NCBI GenBank assembly: GCA_034440155.1 | Contig: JAWXBN010000031.1 | Location: 1-41,517, forward strand | Length of the DNA: 41,517 nt | Source of the DNA: Verrucomicrobiota bacterium | GTDB taxonomy: Bacteria; Verrucomicrobiota; Verrucomicrobiia; JAWXBN01 | Reading direction: 5' to 3' | Part shown: positions 9,401 through 16,865 of the stretch, in pieces | Layout of the letters: the number at the start of each line of letters is the position of its first letter | How positions within the stretch are numbered: the first letter of the stretch is position 1 | Position numbers and translations under genes: made by a program | The notes under the pieces: generated by a model | Databases searched by the model: none | What the model was told of the DNA's origin: nothing | The model's input: only the letters and a program-made list of their open reading frames with translations

Positions 9401-9923
9401 CGAAGGGAGACAGCCCGTTCTTGGCGTTAAACAATCCGGCAAAGGCCGGATCGTGGCATTTGCCGGTCCCTTCGGCGGCCATAACTTCTCCCAAACACCC
9501 TTCCGTCGCTGGATCGATGCCGAGCAATTACTGATAAATCTGGTCGAATATGCTGCCTCAGGAAATGTATCCCGAAAGGTCGGAGGACACACTCCCTTGG
9601 CAGCCCTCGCCCATCTCCCCCCATCCAAAGCGGAAATCGCCGCCAAGGAACTGGAAAGGACTCCAGAGAAAATCTCGTGGCATATCTCCGTCAGGAACAC
9701 TTCCCCGATTCCTCTCGTTTATTTTACTATCGAGAATACATCACCCCAAGAAGGGCAGGTTTTCGACTGGCACGTTTCTGATAATTATCTCCTCCTCATG
9801 CCCGGAGAATCAAAGGAAGTCCACGCCTGCGTCACCGCTAGAAACAATCACCCGCTTCCAGAACACATTGATCTAGCGACCAGCGCATGGAATCTCCAGG
9901 CGCGCGCGCTAAAGGTTACTTGA
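6474..9923 (+). CDS. Glycoside hydrolase family 2, beta-mannosidase-like, with C-terminal amidotransferase-like domain
   Basis: This is a 1149-residue enzyme of the GH2 retaining family. The N-terminal galactose-binding-like sandwich lies at about 35-180 (REWWFINHF, then FIRIRGMDQLAEIFVNG). The TIM barrel begins near 375 and includes LRVWGGGYLSGDEFFEEAD at 419-437, typical of beta-mannosidases. The acid/base is Glu489 in LNGGNE and the nucleophile is Glu554 in FNSECG; the barrel closes around TTWEFNEPWTDFNWG. Residues about 785-1020 (LNILFLSGKVYERHI, YDAVVLAPVF, GFVYFPFNSSAYV) resemble a GATase1/ThuA-like fold, and a beta-sandwich ends the protein. No signal peptide is seen, so it probably acts in the cytoplasm. 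The last 8 bp overlap the converging gene. The exact substrate is inferred. Confidence 0.85.
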   Translation: MKHLSSLPLKSQWTAFHKDFSSSLHYESVAGKETFVFDLPMDTRQLMFLHGKCPDPRIGDLSTQSDWVATREWWFINHFEGAALEEGQKAFIRIRGMDQLAEIFVNGIHLGSSESFNQVHYFDATTAWKSGTNELSIRLWTCDPTDIQSTDEAAKNQLGGDAANMNMGMAGLFKATTQSLKSRMLYGGDQNPFMLSCGLAIAPEVIIARYVLPEFIRSEYEYHADNYHVSGLFLIQAQAWGASDYELTIRPKNFEWESFTLRGKWTEPSSFLTIPFSHLPLKPWTVFDLGFPHCYELILKTGGQTLTVTTGFRKYERRLNTAFKSSPPASAFDWNGYENQSYGQDYYKGYETVEEGGDKAWPEVPREYGTYHFDHYLNGQKYFAKGGSVVPTNLFWSDWDGEHLRRVVRRARESNNNTLRVWGGGYLSGDEFFEEADLQGVSISQDFLNFSGGTDKSLFHQKRLENEFRNVISQLNIHPSVVVLNGGNELYQFGTINRPTDPIFQMMERVMRQMGQNQYFHRSSPINPELHGPWHFDLDHASRYNSCRAIFNSECGITGSASLKSLKRFLPHDQLHDIYGSVWHHRMPDRGYFAIFESYPDLFIERKHLSVEDFVRYTQCIQAWGYQYVAEEYRRQKPVKSGFTTWEFNEPWTDFNWGIIDSELIPKHSFYTFARGCAPALVSARFNSYVWAAESKFHAGIWFSLEGGQHRHATVRTSACDDHGNILFEGSYEGWSGGDSIPLGDVSFKVPANGAFFLKLQAHLDNGQTLDNDYAFTVIPKCDAAPLNILFLSGKVYERHIINEYFKAAQFVLDERIISPQQPLNPDEINLQKYDAVVLAPVFNPLQSLGDGFFDKLKKAIHDDGLGFVYFPFNSSAYVSGRFDVDPLCGSVLEELLPFSFAPNHYSNSDEHSAQWKILDDPSAQSTAAPWEPRNDGLNKVRDHLIWNFINTDIQLPILSIRVQTAYKNSDDIIGIEGRQPVLGVKQSGKGRIVAFAGPFGGHNFSQTPFRRWIDAEQLLINLVEYAASGNVSRKVGGHTPLAALAHLPPSKAEIAAKELERTPEKISWHISVRNTSPIPLVYFTIENTSPQEGQVFDWHVSDNYLLLMPGESKEVHACVTARNNHPLPEHIDLATSAWNLQARALKVT

Positions 9924-10491
9924 GGGCTCCTCGGAAAGCAGACATTTGGTCATCAGGCAGATAAATCGTCACGTAAACCATATCCCGGGGTTTACGTACG
10001 ATGATCCCTTTTTTGGCCAGAATCATGGCATAAGCTTCGACCAATTGTTTATGGGCATCTCCTGATAGGATTTTTTTGAGTGATGCAAAATAAAAGGACT
10101 CCGCCGCCTGTGTTTTTTGGAATAATTGAACCATCAGGCAGAGTTTGCCGATAACCGCCTGCACTTCTTGGGGATAATGCTTCAGCACCTGTGCAAATTC
10201 CTCAGCGGCCTCTTGATATTTTTCCTTTCGCAGGTAAAGGTCTGCCCGTGCATAAGAAAGGATCGGTTTTGCTGCCCGTTCATTAGGGAAAAACATCCAG
10301 CCCATTGAGTGTGAAAATAACTCTGTAAAGGGTGTGGAGATAATCAACCCTGCCGTCACTAACAAACCGACTCCGATAAAAGCATTCCCCCCTCCTTGTA
10401 AAGCTAGATGGATGGCGATGAATATCAGAGGCACCACAAAAAGCAGACGAAAAGCAATTTGCTTGAGGAATTTAACCCACACAGATTCCAT
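9916..10491 (-). CDS. Membrane-anchored TPR-like protein
   Basis: This 191-residue protein has two predicted membrane helices near 12-31 and 37-56. A cytoplasmic or periplasmic helical region follows, with TPR-like pairs (AKPILSYARADLYLRKEKY, then EAAEEFAQVLKHYP) near 74-110. The C-terminus ends in a short beta-rich piece. It lies 18 bp downstream of tadA on the same strand and is likely cotranscribed with it. It converges on, and overlaps by 8 bp, the GH2 gene. No enzyme motif is visible and I do not recognise the family. Confidence 0.65.
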   Translation of the reverse strand: MESVWVKFLKQIAFRLLFVVPLIFIAIHLALQGGGNAFIGVGLLVTAGLIISTPFTELFSHSMGWMFFPNERAAKPILSYARADLYLRKEKYQEAAEEFAQVLKHYPQEVQAVIGKLCLMVQLFQKTQAAESFYFASLKKILSGDAHKQLVEAYAMILAKKGIIVRKPRDMVYVTIYLPDDQMSAFRGALK

Positions 10492-10509
10492 AGTGATTCC
10501 GGAAAAAAA

Positions 10510-11055
10510 CTAGTTCAGCCCCCGTGCCGGCGGTGTGGACTCGTCCCCATTATCCCGGCGTTGGCGTTGTTCTTTAAAAAAACTCTTGAGCATCATTTGG
10601 CATTCATTTTCTCGAACCCCACCGGTGGAGGAGCATTTATGGTGAAGCCCGGGGAGCTCAAGGATATTCAGGGCTCCGCCCGCTCCGCCGGCTTTGGGGT
10701 CCCCCACACCAAACACCACGCGTTTGATCCGAGAAAGCATGATAGCTCCCGCACACATCGGGCAGGGTTCCTTTGTGACATAGAGCGTGCACTCCGTGAG
10801 CCTCCAATCATCCACGACCTGCTGGGTCTGGCTGATGGCTAGAATCTCGGCGTGAGCGGTAGCATCTTTAAGCATCTCCACTTGGTTATGGGCGCGTGCC
10901 ACGATTTTGCCGCCCCGGACCATGACCGCCCCGATGGGGACTTCTTCGCCTGCATAAGCCTTTGCCGCCTGACGTAAGGCCTCACCCATAAAATAATCGT
11001 CACTGGATAAATCAATGACTTGGTCATCAGGGGGTAAGGCGAAAAATTCGGACAT
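10510..11055 (-). CDS. tadA: tRNA(adenine-34) deaminase
   Basis: TadA deaminates A34 of tRNA-Arg(ACG) to inosine for wobble decoding. The cytidine-deaminase fold and zinc site are intact: HAE at residues 68-70 (zinc ligand His68 and proton-shuttle Glu70) and PCPMCAGA at 97-104 (zinc ligands Cys98 and Cys101). Other family features are EEVPIGAVMV near 37-46, an AHN loop near 55-57 and a C-terminal helix with MLKSFFKEQRQRR. The length of 181 is slightly above the usual 150-170, from a 20-residue N-terminal lead and a charged tail. The start ATG at 11055 follows ACCCTCACC, with no good ribosome-binding site; Met23 is a possible shorter start. A membrane TPR-like gene follows 18 bp later. Confidence 0.93.
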   Translation of the reverse strand: MSEFFALPPDDQVIDLSSDDYFMGEALRQAAKAYAGEEVPIGAVMVRGGKIVARAHNQVEMLKDATAHAEILAISQTQQVVDDWRLTECTLYVTKEPCPMCAGAIMLSRIKRVVFGVGDPKAGGAGGALNILELPGLHHKCSSTGGVRENECQMMLKSFFKEQRQRRDNGDESTPPARGLN

Positions 11056-11200
11056 GGTGAGGGTAATTTACCGGAGAAAATTAAAAACCGCAAAACCCTT
11101 TTTCATCGGGCTACTATAAATACCATTGACCTTTTATCCCCCCTTGCTTTGATTCCTTTTTACAAGAAGTACACAAAACCAATAGGAAAAAGTTTAACCT

Positions 11201-12097
11201 GTGAATGAATTGATCAAAAAAGGCATTTTTTTCGACCTCACCAACCGTGCTCGCTTTTCCTTTACAGGGAGTGACCGCGAAAGATTCCTCCAAGGCCAAG
11301 TCAGTAATGACGTCCGGATGGCTAACCCGAAAAATGCTATTTATTGTGCTGTCATGTCCTCCAAGGGGAAAATGAATGGTGATGGATTTATCCACAAATC
11401 GCACGACTCGATTATTTTTGATACCGAACTATCCCTGAGGGATTCGCTCAAGGAGCGGTTCGAACGCTTTATTATCGCTGATGATGTAGAGCTCCAGGAC
11501 ACGACCGACGAGACTTGTCAATTCCATCTCCTCGTACCTGAAAGCCAATTATCCGGACTGCACCTCCCCTTGGTCGAGAGTGCACGCCTCGGTATTCGGG
11601 GGTACGATTTTTTTGCACCCGCCGTTTCGAGAAACGCTCTCTTGGAGCAATTTGCTGCGGCAGGACTGACTCATGGTGATGAGACGCTTTACGAAATAAC
11701 CCGGATCGAGCAAGGCATCGCCCGTTACGGCCAGGACATGGAGGAAGACACCATCCCGAATGAAGCAGGGCTCGAAACCCGGGCCATCTCTTATCACAAG
11801 GGTTGTTACATCGGCCAAGAGGTCATCTCCCGGATCAAGAGTGTGGGGCGTGTTAATTGGAGCTGGAATGGTTTCTTGATCGACTCCCCTACCCCTTTGC
11901 CCACGGACACAAAAATCGTCATCGAAGAAAAAGAAATTGGCTTAATCACCAGCTCTTGCTATTCAAAAACTCTCTCTCGCATGATCGGACTGGGCTATTT
12001 GCGCCGCGGCCATGAGAATGCCGGAATGAAATATTTAACCCAATCAAATATAAAGGTGGAAGTCACCCCTCTTCCTTTTATTAAAGAAACTTTATGA
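11201..12097 (+). CDS. ygfZ: Folate-binding YgfZ/GcvT-like protein
   Basis: YgfZ family proteins bind folate and help in iron-sulfur cluster enzyme maintenance. The signature KGCYIGQE is at residues 200-207, followed by VISRIKSVGRV. The GcvT-like N-terminal fold is recognised by RARFSFTGSDRERFLQGQVSNDV near 16-38. At 298 residues it is of normal length. The start is GTG at 11201, chosen because AGGAAA lies about 11 nt upstream and the protein begins at the usual family position. It overlaps the next gene by 4 bp (ATGA at 12094), implying translational coupling with the cyclophilin. It diverges from tadA across 145 bp. Confidence 0.9.
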   Translation: MNELIKKGIFFDLTNRARFSFTGSDRERFLQGQVSNDVRMANPKNAIYCAVMSSKGKMNGDGFIHKSHDSIIFDTELSLRDSLKERFERFIIADDVELQDTTDETCQFHLLVPESQLSGLHLPLVESARLGIRGYDFFAPAVSRNALLEQFAAAGLTHGDETLYEITRIEQGIARYGQDMEEDTIPNEAGLETRAISYHKGCYIGQEVISRIKSVGRVNWSWNGFLIDSPTPLPTDTKIVIEEKEIGLITSSCYSKTLSRMIGLGYLRRGHENAGMKYLTQSNIKVEVTPLPFIKETL

Positions 12098-12825
12098 GAC
12101 ACCGTTTTAGCCTTTTGCTTGCACTCACACTCCTGACGGCCTGCTCGACTACCCAGCCCACCATCCGTGAGACCAAGACAAAACCTTACAATCCCCAAGT
12201 GGACCGCAAATATGAATTCACCTCCACAGACGATGATGTCGCTGTCATTGATACAAAATTCGGGATTATGGTAATGGAATTCGACTCGGCAGCAGCACCC
12301 CGCCACGTGCAAAACTTTAAAAACCTCGCCGGCCAGGGTTTCTATAACGGACTCCTCTTCCACCGTACCGTTCCCGGATTCATCATCCAAGCGGGTGATC
12401 CGAAGACCCGGGAGGATGATCGCCGGGGTGAATGGGGCACAGGGAACCCCGGATACACCATTCCTGCAGAGGTCCAGCTGCCTAATGTCCGTGGTGCTGT
12501 CGGAGCTGCCCGCCTCGGAGATAATGTTAATCCTGCTCGGGAATCCAATGGCTCTCAATTTTACATCGTGATCCAAGATGCCCCTTCCCTAGACGGTACT
12601 TATAGTGTCTTTGGGCATATCTCCGAAGGTATGGAAGTCTCTGATGCCATTTCCGGACAACAAAAGGATAGCTCGGACACTCCCCTGACCGACATTCCCA
12701 TGAAGGTCACTGTCATCCCCAGATCAAAGCTTTCTGAGTATAAGAAAAATAAAAATGCTCCTCCTGTGGATGCCTCATCGGTACCAGCCCCTGTCGAACC
12801 AGGCCCCTCTAAAAAGAGGAATTAA
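12094..12825 (+). CDS. Lipoprotein peptidyl-prolyl cis-trans isomerase (cyclophilin type)
   Basis: This 243-residue cyclophilin catalyses prolyl isomerisation. The first 17 residues form a lipoprotein signal with lipobox LTAC (Cys17), so it should be membrane-anchored outside the cytoplasm. The cyclophilin domain covers about 48-215. Key motifs are FHRTVPGFIIQAGD at 89-102, with the catalytic Arg91, NGSQFYI at 152-158, and LDGTYSVFGHI at 166-176. A Pro/Ser-rich tail follows, ending in basic residues. It overlaps ygfZ by 4 bp and is followed 23 bp later by a NUDIX gene, so the three probably form one operon. Confidence 0.93.
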   Translation: MRHRFSLLLALTLLTACSTTQPTIRETKTKPYNPQVDRKYEFTSTDDDVAVIDTKFGIMVMEFDSAAAPRHVQNFKNLAGQGFYNGLLFHRTVPGFIIQAGDPKTREDDRRGEWGTGNPGYTIPAEVQLPNVRGAVGAARLGDNVNPARESNGSQFYIVIQDAPSLDGTYSVFGHISEGMEVSDAISGQQKDSSDTPLTDIPMKVTVIPRSKLSEYKKNKNAPPVDASSVPAPVEPGPSKKRN

Positions 12826-12848
12826 TCCCATATTTACGCCCCATCCTT

Positions 12849-13400
12849 ATGAAAGAGCCTCTTCATTGGCCGGTACACGCCCGCAAAAAGGCGGGGCATT
12901 ATCGTATCTTCGATGTCCATGAAGAAGAATGCACCTCCCCGCGCACCAGCCAGAAGCATCACTTTTTTGTGATTGAATGCGCCTCATGGGTCAATGCGAT
13001 CGCCTTGACTCATGACGAGCAAATTGTCCTCGTCAGACAATACCGGCACGGCATCAAAAAAGTCACCCTCGAGCTACCCGGCGGGATTATCGACAGGGTG
13101 GATGAACCCCCGGCGGAAGCCGCCATGCGGGAACTGCGGGAGGAAACCGGATATATCGGAAAAACCGCCAGACAACTTGCTTCCTTTTATCCAAATCCCG
13201 CCGTCCAACAAAACGTCTTACACACCGTCCTTGTCGAAGGCTGCGTTCTTTCAGCGGAAACGGATTTCGACGAGGCCGAGGATATCCAGACCCTCCTGTA
13301 TCCGCTTTCACAAATCCCCGAAATGATCGCCTCCGGGGAGATTACCCACGCCTTGAATATTGCAGCCCTTTACCATTATTTCCGTTTATCTGGAAAATAG
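12849..13400 (+). CDS. NUDIX hydrolase, ADP-ribose pyrophosphatase-like
   Basis: This 183-residue NUDIX enzyme is most like bacterial ADP-ribose pyrophosphatases, which cleave ADP-ribose to AMP and ribose 5-phosphate. The NUDIX box lies near 76-102 (LPGGIID, then AAMRELREETGYIG). The helix part EPPAEAAMREL and REETG is standard, but the loop between the box glycine and the first glutamate has six residues instead of five. Upstream, VRQYRHGIKKVTLELPGG is typical of the ADPRase subgroup. There is no clear ribosome-binding site before the ATG. It probably shares a transcript with ygfZ and the cyclophilin. Substrate specificity is inferred. Confidence 0.88.
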   Translation: MKEPLHWPVHARKKAGHYRIFDVHEEECTSPRTSQKHHFFVIECASWVNAIALTHDEQIVLVRQYRHGIKKVTLELPGGIIDRVDEPPAEAAMRELREETGYIGKTARQLASFYPNPAVQQNVLHTVLVEGCVLSAETDFDEAEDIQTLLYPLSQIPEMIASGEITHALNIAALYHYFRLSGK

Positions 13401-13464
13401 CCGTATCTGTGCATCCTCAAAATAGGCTCTTTGCGGATCAATAAAGATTTGATATAAAGGTCCT

Positions 13465-14685
13465 GTGCGAGTCGTTATCCTGAACCACTTTTTTTACCCG
13501 GACGAAGCTGCTACTGCCCAACTCAACGGGGACTTGGCACAGTCTTTATCAGAATCTGACGACATCACGGTCATCGGACTCTGTGGTGTGACACGTTACG
13601 CCCTTAAGGAAAAACAAGCACCCGGATCTTCCCGGTGGGAAAAAGTAACCATCCAAAGGATGGCTTGCACGGATTTCGGCACAAAAAACATTCCCGGACG
13701 CCTGAGCGACTACGCGACATTTTTTTTTCAAGCGATACGGTACCTTCTCTTTGGCCCAAAAAGCGATCTGGTCATCGCCATGACGTCCCCCCCCCTCATC
13801 GTTATTGCGGGAGTCTTGGCAAAGATATTTCGTGGCACAAAATTAATTTATTGGGTACAGGATCTTTACCCAGAGATCATCGCCCCTGAATCCTCCAAAC
13901 GGGAAAGGCCCGTCTTCCGGGCCCTGATGCATATCGCCCAATGGGTCGATAAACATACAGACATGCATGTCGTTCCCGGTGAATGTATGAGGGAAACCCT
14001 CCGGAAAAGGTCAACCGGACGAAAAATGAATATTGAAGTCATCCCAAACTGGTCAATCGTTCCTACAAACGCAAGTACCCCGCTTACCACCATGGATTTT
14101 AGGGAAAAATGGGATTTGGAAAAACGTTTTGTTATTATGTACAGCGGTAACCTCGGCCGCGCCCATGATTGGAATACCATTGCCGAAGGTTTTCGCCTCG
14201 TTTATGAAAAACACCCCGGTGCTGTCCTGCTCATTATCGGATATGGTTATGGTAAAGACCGCTTGGCTCAATGGCACACTTCCCGCCAGGATATCCCTGT
14301 CACCTTTCTCCCACACCAACCGCGTTCAGACCTCAAAACAATCTTGGGCAGCGCCGACCTCCACCTGATTAGCCAGAGTCCCGAGTTCGACGGCCTTGTT
14401 GTGCCCTCGAAATTTTACGGAATCGCCTCGGTATTCAAACCCGTTCACTTTATCGGTTCCCTCCATAATACCGTTTCAAAAACCATCCACACGCATTGCC
14501 TCGGTAGTGTATCCCAGGCGTATGATCCCGAGCAATTTGCTTCCTGTGTTTCAAAATTCATTTCACACCCCGACTACGCAGTAAATTGCGCTCAAGCGAT
14601 GGAGGAATGGTACTTACGTGAAGGCACTCCCGGTGTCCCACTGGCCCACTGGAAAAAGGCGATCAAAGCTTTATCCCAGAGATAA
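13465..14685 (+). CDS. Glycosyltransferase family 4 (GT-B fold)
   Basis: This 406-residue glycosyltransferase resembles WbuB/WcaI-type GT4 enzymes that transfer sugars from nucleotide donors in surface polysaccharide or O-antigen synthesis. The N-terminal domain begins MRVVILNHFFYPDEAATAQL. The second Rossmann domain includes FVIMYSGNLGRAHDWNTIAEGF near 212-233, and the donor-binding region is EFDGLVVPSKFYGIAS near 308-323. The family's second acidic residue is not in its classical E-x7-E form. The start is GTG at 13465, with AAAGG ending 4 nt before it. A strong bidirectional terminator follows. No other polysaccharide genes are adjacent, so the product is unknown. Confidence 0.85.
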   Translation: MRVVILNHFFYPDEAATAQLNGDLAQSLSESDDITVIGLCGVTRYALKEKQAPGSSRWEKVTIQRMACTDFGTKNIPGRLSDYATFFFQAIRYLLFGPKSDLVIAMTSPPLIVIAGVLAKIFRGTKLIYWVQDLYPEIIAPESSKRERPVFRALMHIAQWVDKHTDMHVVPGECMRETLRKRSTGRKMNIEVIPNWSIVPTNASTPLTTMDFREKWDLEKRFVIMYSGNLGRAHDWNTIAEGFRLVYEKHPGAVLLIIGYGYGKDRLAQWHTSRQDIPVTFLPHQPRSDLKTILGSADLHLISQSPEFDGLVVPSKFYGIASVFKPVHFIGSLHNTVSKTIHTHCLGSVSQAYDPEQFASCVSKFISHPDYAVNCAQAMEEWYLREGTPGVPLAHWKKAIKALSQR

Positions 14686-14687
14686 AA

Positions 14688-14719
14688 AAAAGACGGCCTC
14701 GAAAATCGGGCCGTCTTTT
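14688..14719. terminator. Bidirectional Rho-independent terminator between the GT4 gene and HU
   Basis: AAAAGACGGCC (14688-14698) pairs with GGCCGTCTTTT (14709-14719), an 11-bp perfect stem with a 10-nt loop. A-rich and T-rich flanks give a T run on either strand, so it can end both converging genes. Confidence 0.9.
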
Positions 14720-14747
14720 GCAAGAATATATTCTGAAGCGAAAAAAA

Positions 14748-15029
14748 CTACTTCAGGATTGCGTCTTTAGCCGCTTTGGCTACACGAAATTTCAAAACCT
14801 TTTTGGCTGGAATTTTGATTGTAGCGCCTGTGGCAGGGTTACGACCCATGCGTGCTTTGCGCTGCACCAAAACGAGCTTGCCAAGTCCTGGCAATGTGAA
14901 TTGGTTTTTAGCTTCTTTGTAGGCCAATGCTGCGATTTCGTCGAGAGCTTGAACAGCGAGTTTCTTGCTGATTTCGAGCTTCTTGGCGAGTGTGTCAGCG
15001 ATTGCGGATTTAGTAAGGGCTTTTCCCAT
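14748..15029 (-). CDS. hup: HU-family DNA-binding protein
   Basis: HU is a small dimeric nucleoid protein that bends DNA. The 93 residues from Met at 15029 match the family length. The N-terminal helices (LTKSAIADTLAKKLEISKK) and the signature region FTLPGLGKLVLVQRKARMGRNPATGATIKI are present, with GRNPATG at 62-68, the beta-arm that enters the minor groove. The frame stays open upstream to an ATG at 15086, but the shorter start is chosen because AAGGA lies about 10 nt upstream and the extra 19 residues are unlike HU. A possible promoter (TTGATT, 16-bp gap, CATACT) lies further upstream on the minus strand. Confidence 0.93.
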   Translation of the reverse strand: MGKALTKSAIADTLAKKLEISKKLAVQALDEIAALAYKEAKNQFTLPGLGKLVLVQRKARMGRNPATGATIKIPAKKVLKFRVAKAAKDAILK

Positions 15030-15214
15030 TTTGTTTTTTCCTTTTGTGTGTTTAGTTGTAAAACGTCGGTAAGTATGTGAATTCATCCAATAAAATCAAG
15101 GCTTTCGTGCATTTTTCTTCATTTTCTTTTTACAGTCCAGAACGGAATAATTCATTTTAAAAATGATAGAAATTTTACCTCGCCACAAAAAATAAATCCT
15201 CTTATCATCAAAAA

Positions 15215-16348
15215 GTGACCTCTGCAATTCACTCCACGCACAAAGGATCGTTACTGGTTATTGACGATGATCCGGGTATTATCGAGTCACTTGCTCTCCA
15301 TTGGAAACACAAGGAAATCCCTTATAATATTATCTTTTCTGAAACAGTCGAAGATGCCCTCCGTGTTCTGGCCACACAACAAGTCGATGTCGTTCTCACT
15401 GACCAACAGCTCCCCGATGCCACTGGATTATTCCTCATGACAGAGATCAACCGCAGGCATCCTCTGATTAAAGTCATCTTGATGACGGCGAGGCCTTCAG
15501 AAGAAACACGTTTAAAAGCATTAGCCCTCGGCGCTGTGGAATTCATTGCAAAACCCTTTGACCTTAATACACTGGACTCCCTCCTGCTGAATATCCGTTC
15601 TATTAAACACGTGGGATTTTCAGGGATCATCTACCAGCTTTCCTTGGCGGATATGGTTCAGTTAAAATGCTCAACGTTAGCACGGGTGAAAATCATCCTC
15701 AAAAATGGGCCCCATGAAGGAATCCTTTATTTTGACAAGGGCAGCTTCATTCACTCAAAACTCGGAGGACTAGAGGGGGAAGAAGCATTTTACCAGATGT
15801 TCAGCTGGCAGCGAGGGCAGTTTGAAGAACATCCCTACCTCGATAATCCTGTAAAGAATATCAAACGTAACTGGGAAGGCCTCCTCTTGGAAGCAGCCCA
15901 GAAAAAAGATGAAATCCTCATCTCCAGCGATCAGGATTTTGATTCGCTGCCCCCCCAAGACACCACTCCCGAGCCTCTCCAAGGTGATGACGCGTGGAAT
16001 GAAACAAAAAATCCACCGGACGAGAACGCGGTGATAAACCTTTCCACGTTTCCGGACGTTAAAGGATCATTAATATCCTCCCGCTCAGGCACACTCTTAA
16101 CGGCCAGCCTCGATGAGAATCCGAATCAGGCGGGGGCGCTGGCCTCTTTTCTGGTCCAACAAGGCGAGTGCTTGGCCCGTATCCTCCGCGAGGAGACCAC
16201 ACAAGAAGTATTTATCGAGACGGTCCTAGAAAAGAGGTTTATTTTCCCCCGAGGTCAAAATCTGGTAGCCATTCACTTAGCCCCTGAAACCGCTTCATGG
16301 CCTATGCGTGAAACATTCAAACAATCAATCAAAAGCTCTGACTCATGA
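15215..16348 (+). CDS. Response regulator: receiver, DUF4388/PATAN and C-terminal roadblock-like domain
   Basis: This 377-residue signalling protein has a phosphoacceptor receiver domain at 11-130: acidic pocket Asp17-19, phospho-accepting Asp63 in LTDQQLPDATG, Thr91 and Lys113 in AKPFD. A DUF4388/PATAN-like domain follows at about 135-235 (GIIYQLSLADMVQL, then GILYFDKGSFIHSKLG and EEAFYQMFSWQRGQF). After a disordered acidic linker, residues about 275-365 look like a roadblock/LC7 fold (KGSLISSRSGTLLTASL). There is no DNA-binding domain, so output is likely through protein contacts. The start is GTG at 15215. It overlaps the next gene by 4 bp. The roadblock call is moderate; the receiver is firm. 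Confidence 0.83.
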   Translation: MTSAIHSTHKGSLLVIDDDPGIIESLALHWKHKEIPYNIIFSETVEDALRVLATQQVDVVLTDQQLPDATGLFLMTEINRRHPLIKVILMTARPSEETRLKALALGAVEFIAKPFDLNTLDSLLLNIRSIKHVGFSGIIYQLSLADMVQLKCSTLARVKIILKNGPHEGILYFDKGSFIHSKLGGLEGEEAFYQMFSWQRGQFEEHPYLDNPVKNIKRNWEGLLLEAAQKKDEILISSDQDFDSLPPQDTTPEPLQGDDAWNETKNPPDENAVINLSTFPDVKGSLISSRSGTLLTASLDENPNQAGALASFLVQQGECLARILREETTQEVFIETVLEKRFIFPRGQNLVAIHLAPETASWPMRETFKQSIKSSDS

Positions 16349-16644
16349 GTGATTTTCAAGACACACTGGCAAAAATCGATGGGGTCCAAGTCGCTTGGAC
16401 TTATGACACCCGTGGAAATATTAGATCAAAAACGATCAGTGATTATACCGATGATATCCTGCGTGAAATCAGTACTCTCTTGGCTTCTTTAGCCTTCATG
16501 CACAAAAAAAACAGTAGCACCATATCTAAACTCCACTATCGCTTCAAAAACCACCAGCTCTGGACTTTTTTCGACGGCGAGAATTATACCGCACTCATCG
16601 CAGATGAAGATGCCATGATCGCCGAGTCGATGGACGGCCTGTAA
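16345..16644 (+). CDS. Small roadblock/LC7-like protein
   Basis: This 99-residue protein begins near MSDFQDTLAKIDGVQVAWTYDTRGNI, the typical opening of roadblock/LC7 proteins (helix, then the sensing strand GV..A...D..G). It ends with LWTFFDGENYTALIADEDA, matching the last strands of the fold. Such proteins regulate small Ras-like GTPases (for example MglB) or act as scaffolds. The start overlaps the stop of the response regulator (ATGA), and that protein ends in a similar fold, so the two may form a heteromeric module. No GTPase gene is present in the window. Confidence 0.65.
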   Translation: MSDFQDTLAKIDGVQVAWTYDTRGNIRSKTISDYTDDILREISTLLASLAFMHKKNSSTISKLHYRFKNHQLWTFFDGENYTALIADEDAMIAESMDGL

Positions 16645-16764
16645 ACAAGGGGCAGGAGAGCCTCATCCTCCATCAACGATTTATCAATTTATCTCTTTTT
16701 TCTAAAAAAGTCTTTTTTTCATGCTTGCAGATATTTTAGAATTCCCTTACTACTTTATTTTTAC

Positions 16765-16848
16765 GCGCTCGTGGTGAAATGGCAGACACGCAAGCTTGAG
16801 GTGCTTGTGCCGCAAGGCGTGGAGGTTCAAGTCCTCTCGAGCGCACCA
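16765..16848 (+). tRNA. tRNA-Leu (anticodon GAG)
   Basis: The acceptor stem GCGCTCG (16765-16771) pairs with CGAGCGC, followed by discriminator A and an encoded CCA (16846-16848). The anticodon stem CAAGC/GCTTG encloses the loop TTGAGGT, giving anticodon GAG, which reads CUC leucine codons. A class II extended variable arm (TGCC, GCAA loop, GGCG) and the T arm GGAGG, TTCAAGT, CCTCT are present. The total is 84 nt. Confidence 0.95.
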
Positions 16849-16865
16849 TTTTTCCTCTTCCATCC

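Noticed and set aside
16698-16722. T6/A6 hairpin with a T run before tRNA-Leu
   Set aside because: An all A-T stem with a minimal loop is not a stable terminator; it may simply be AT-rich promoter DNA.
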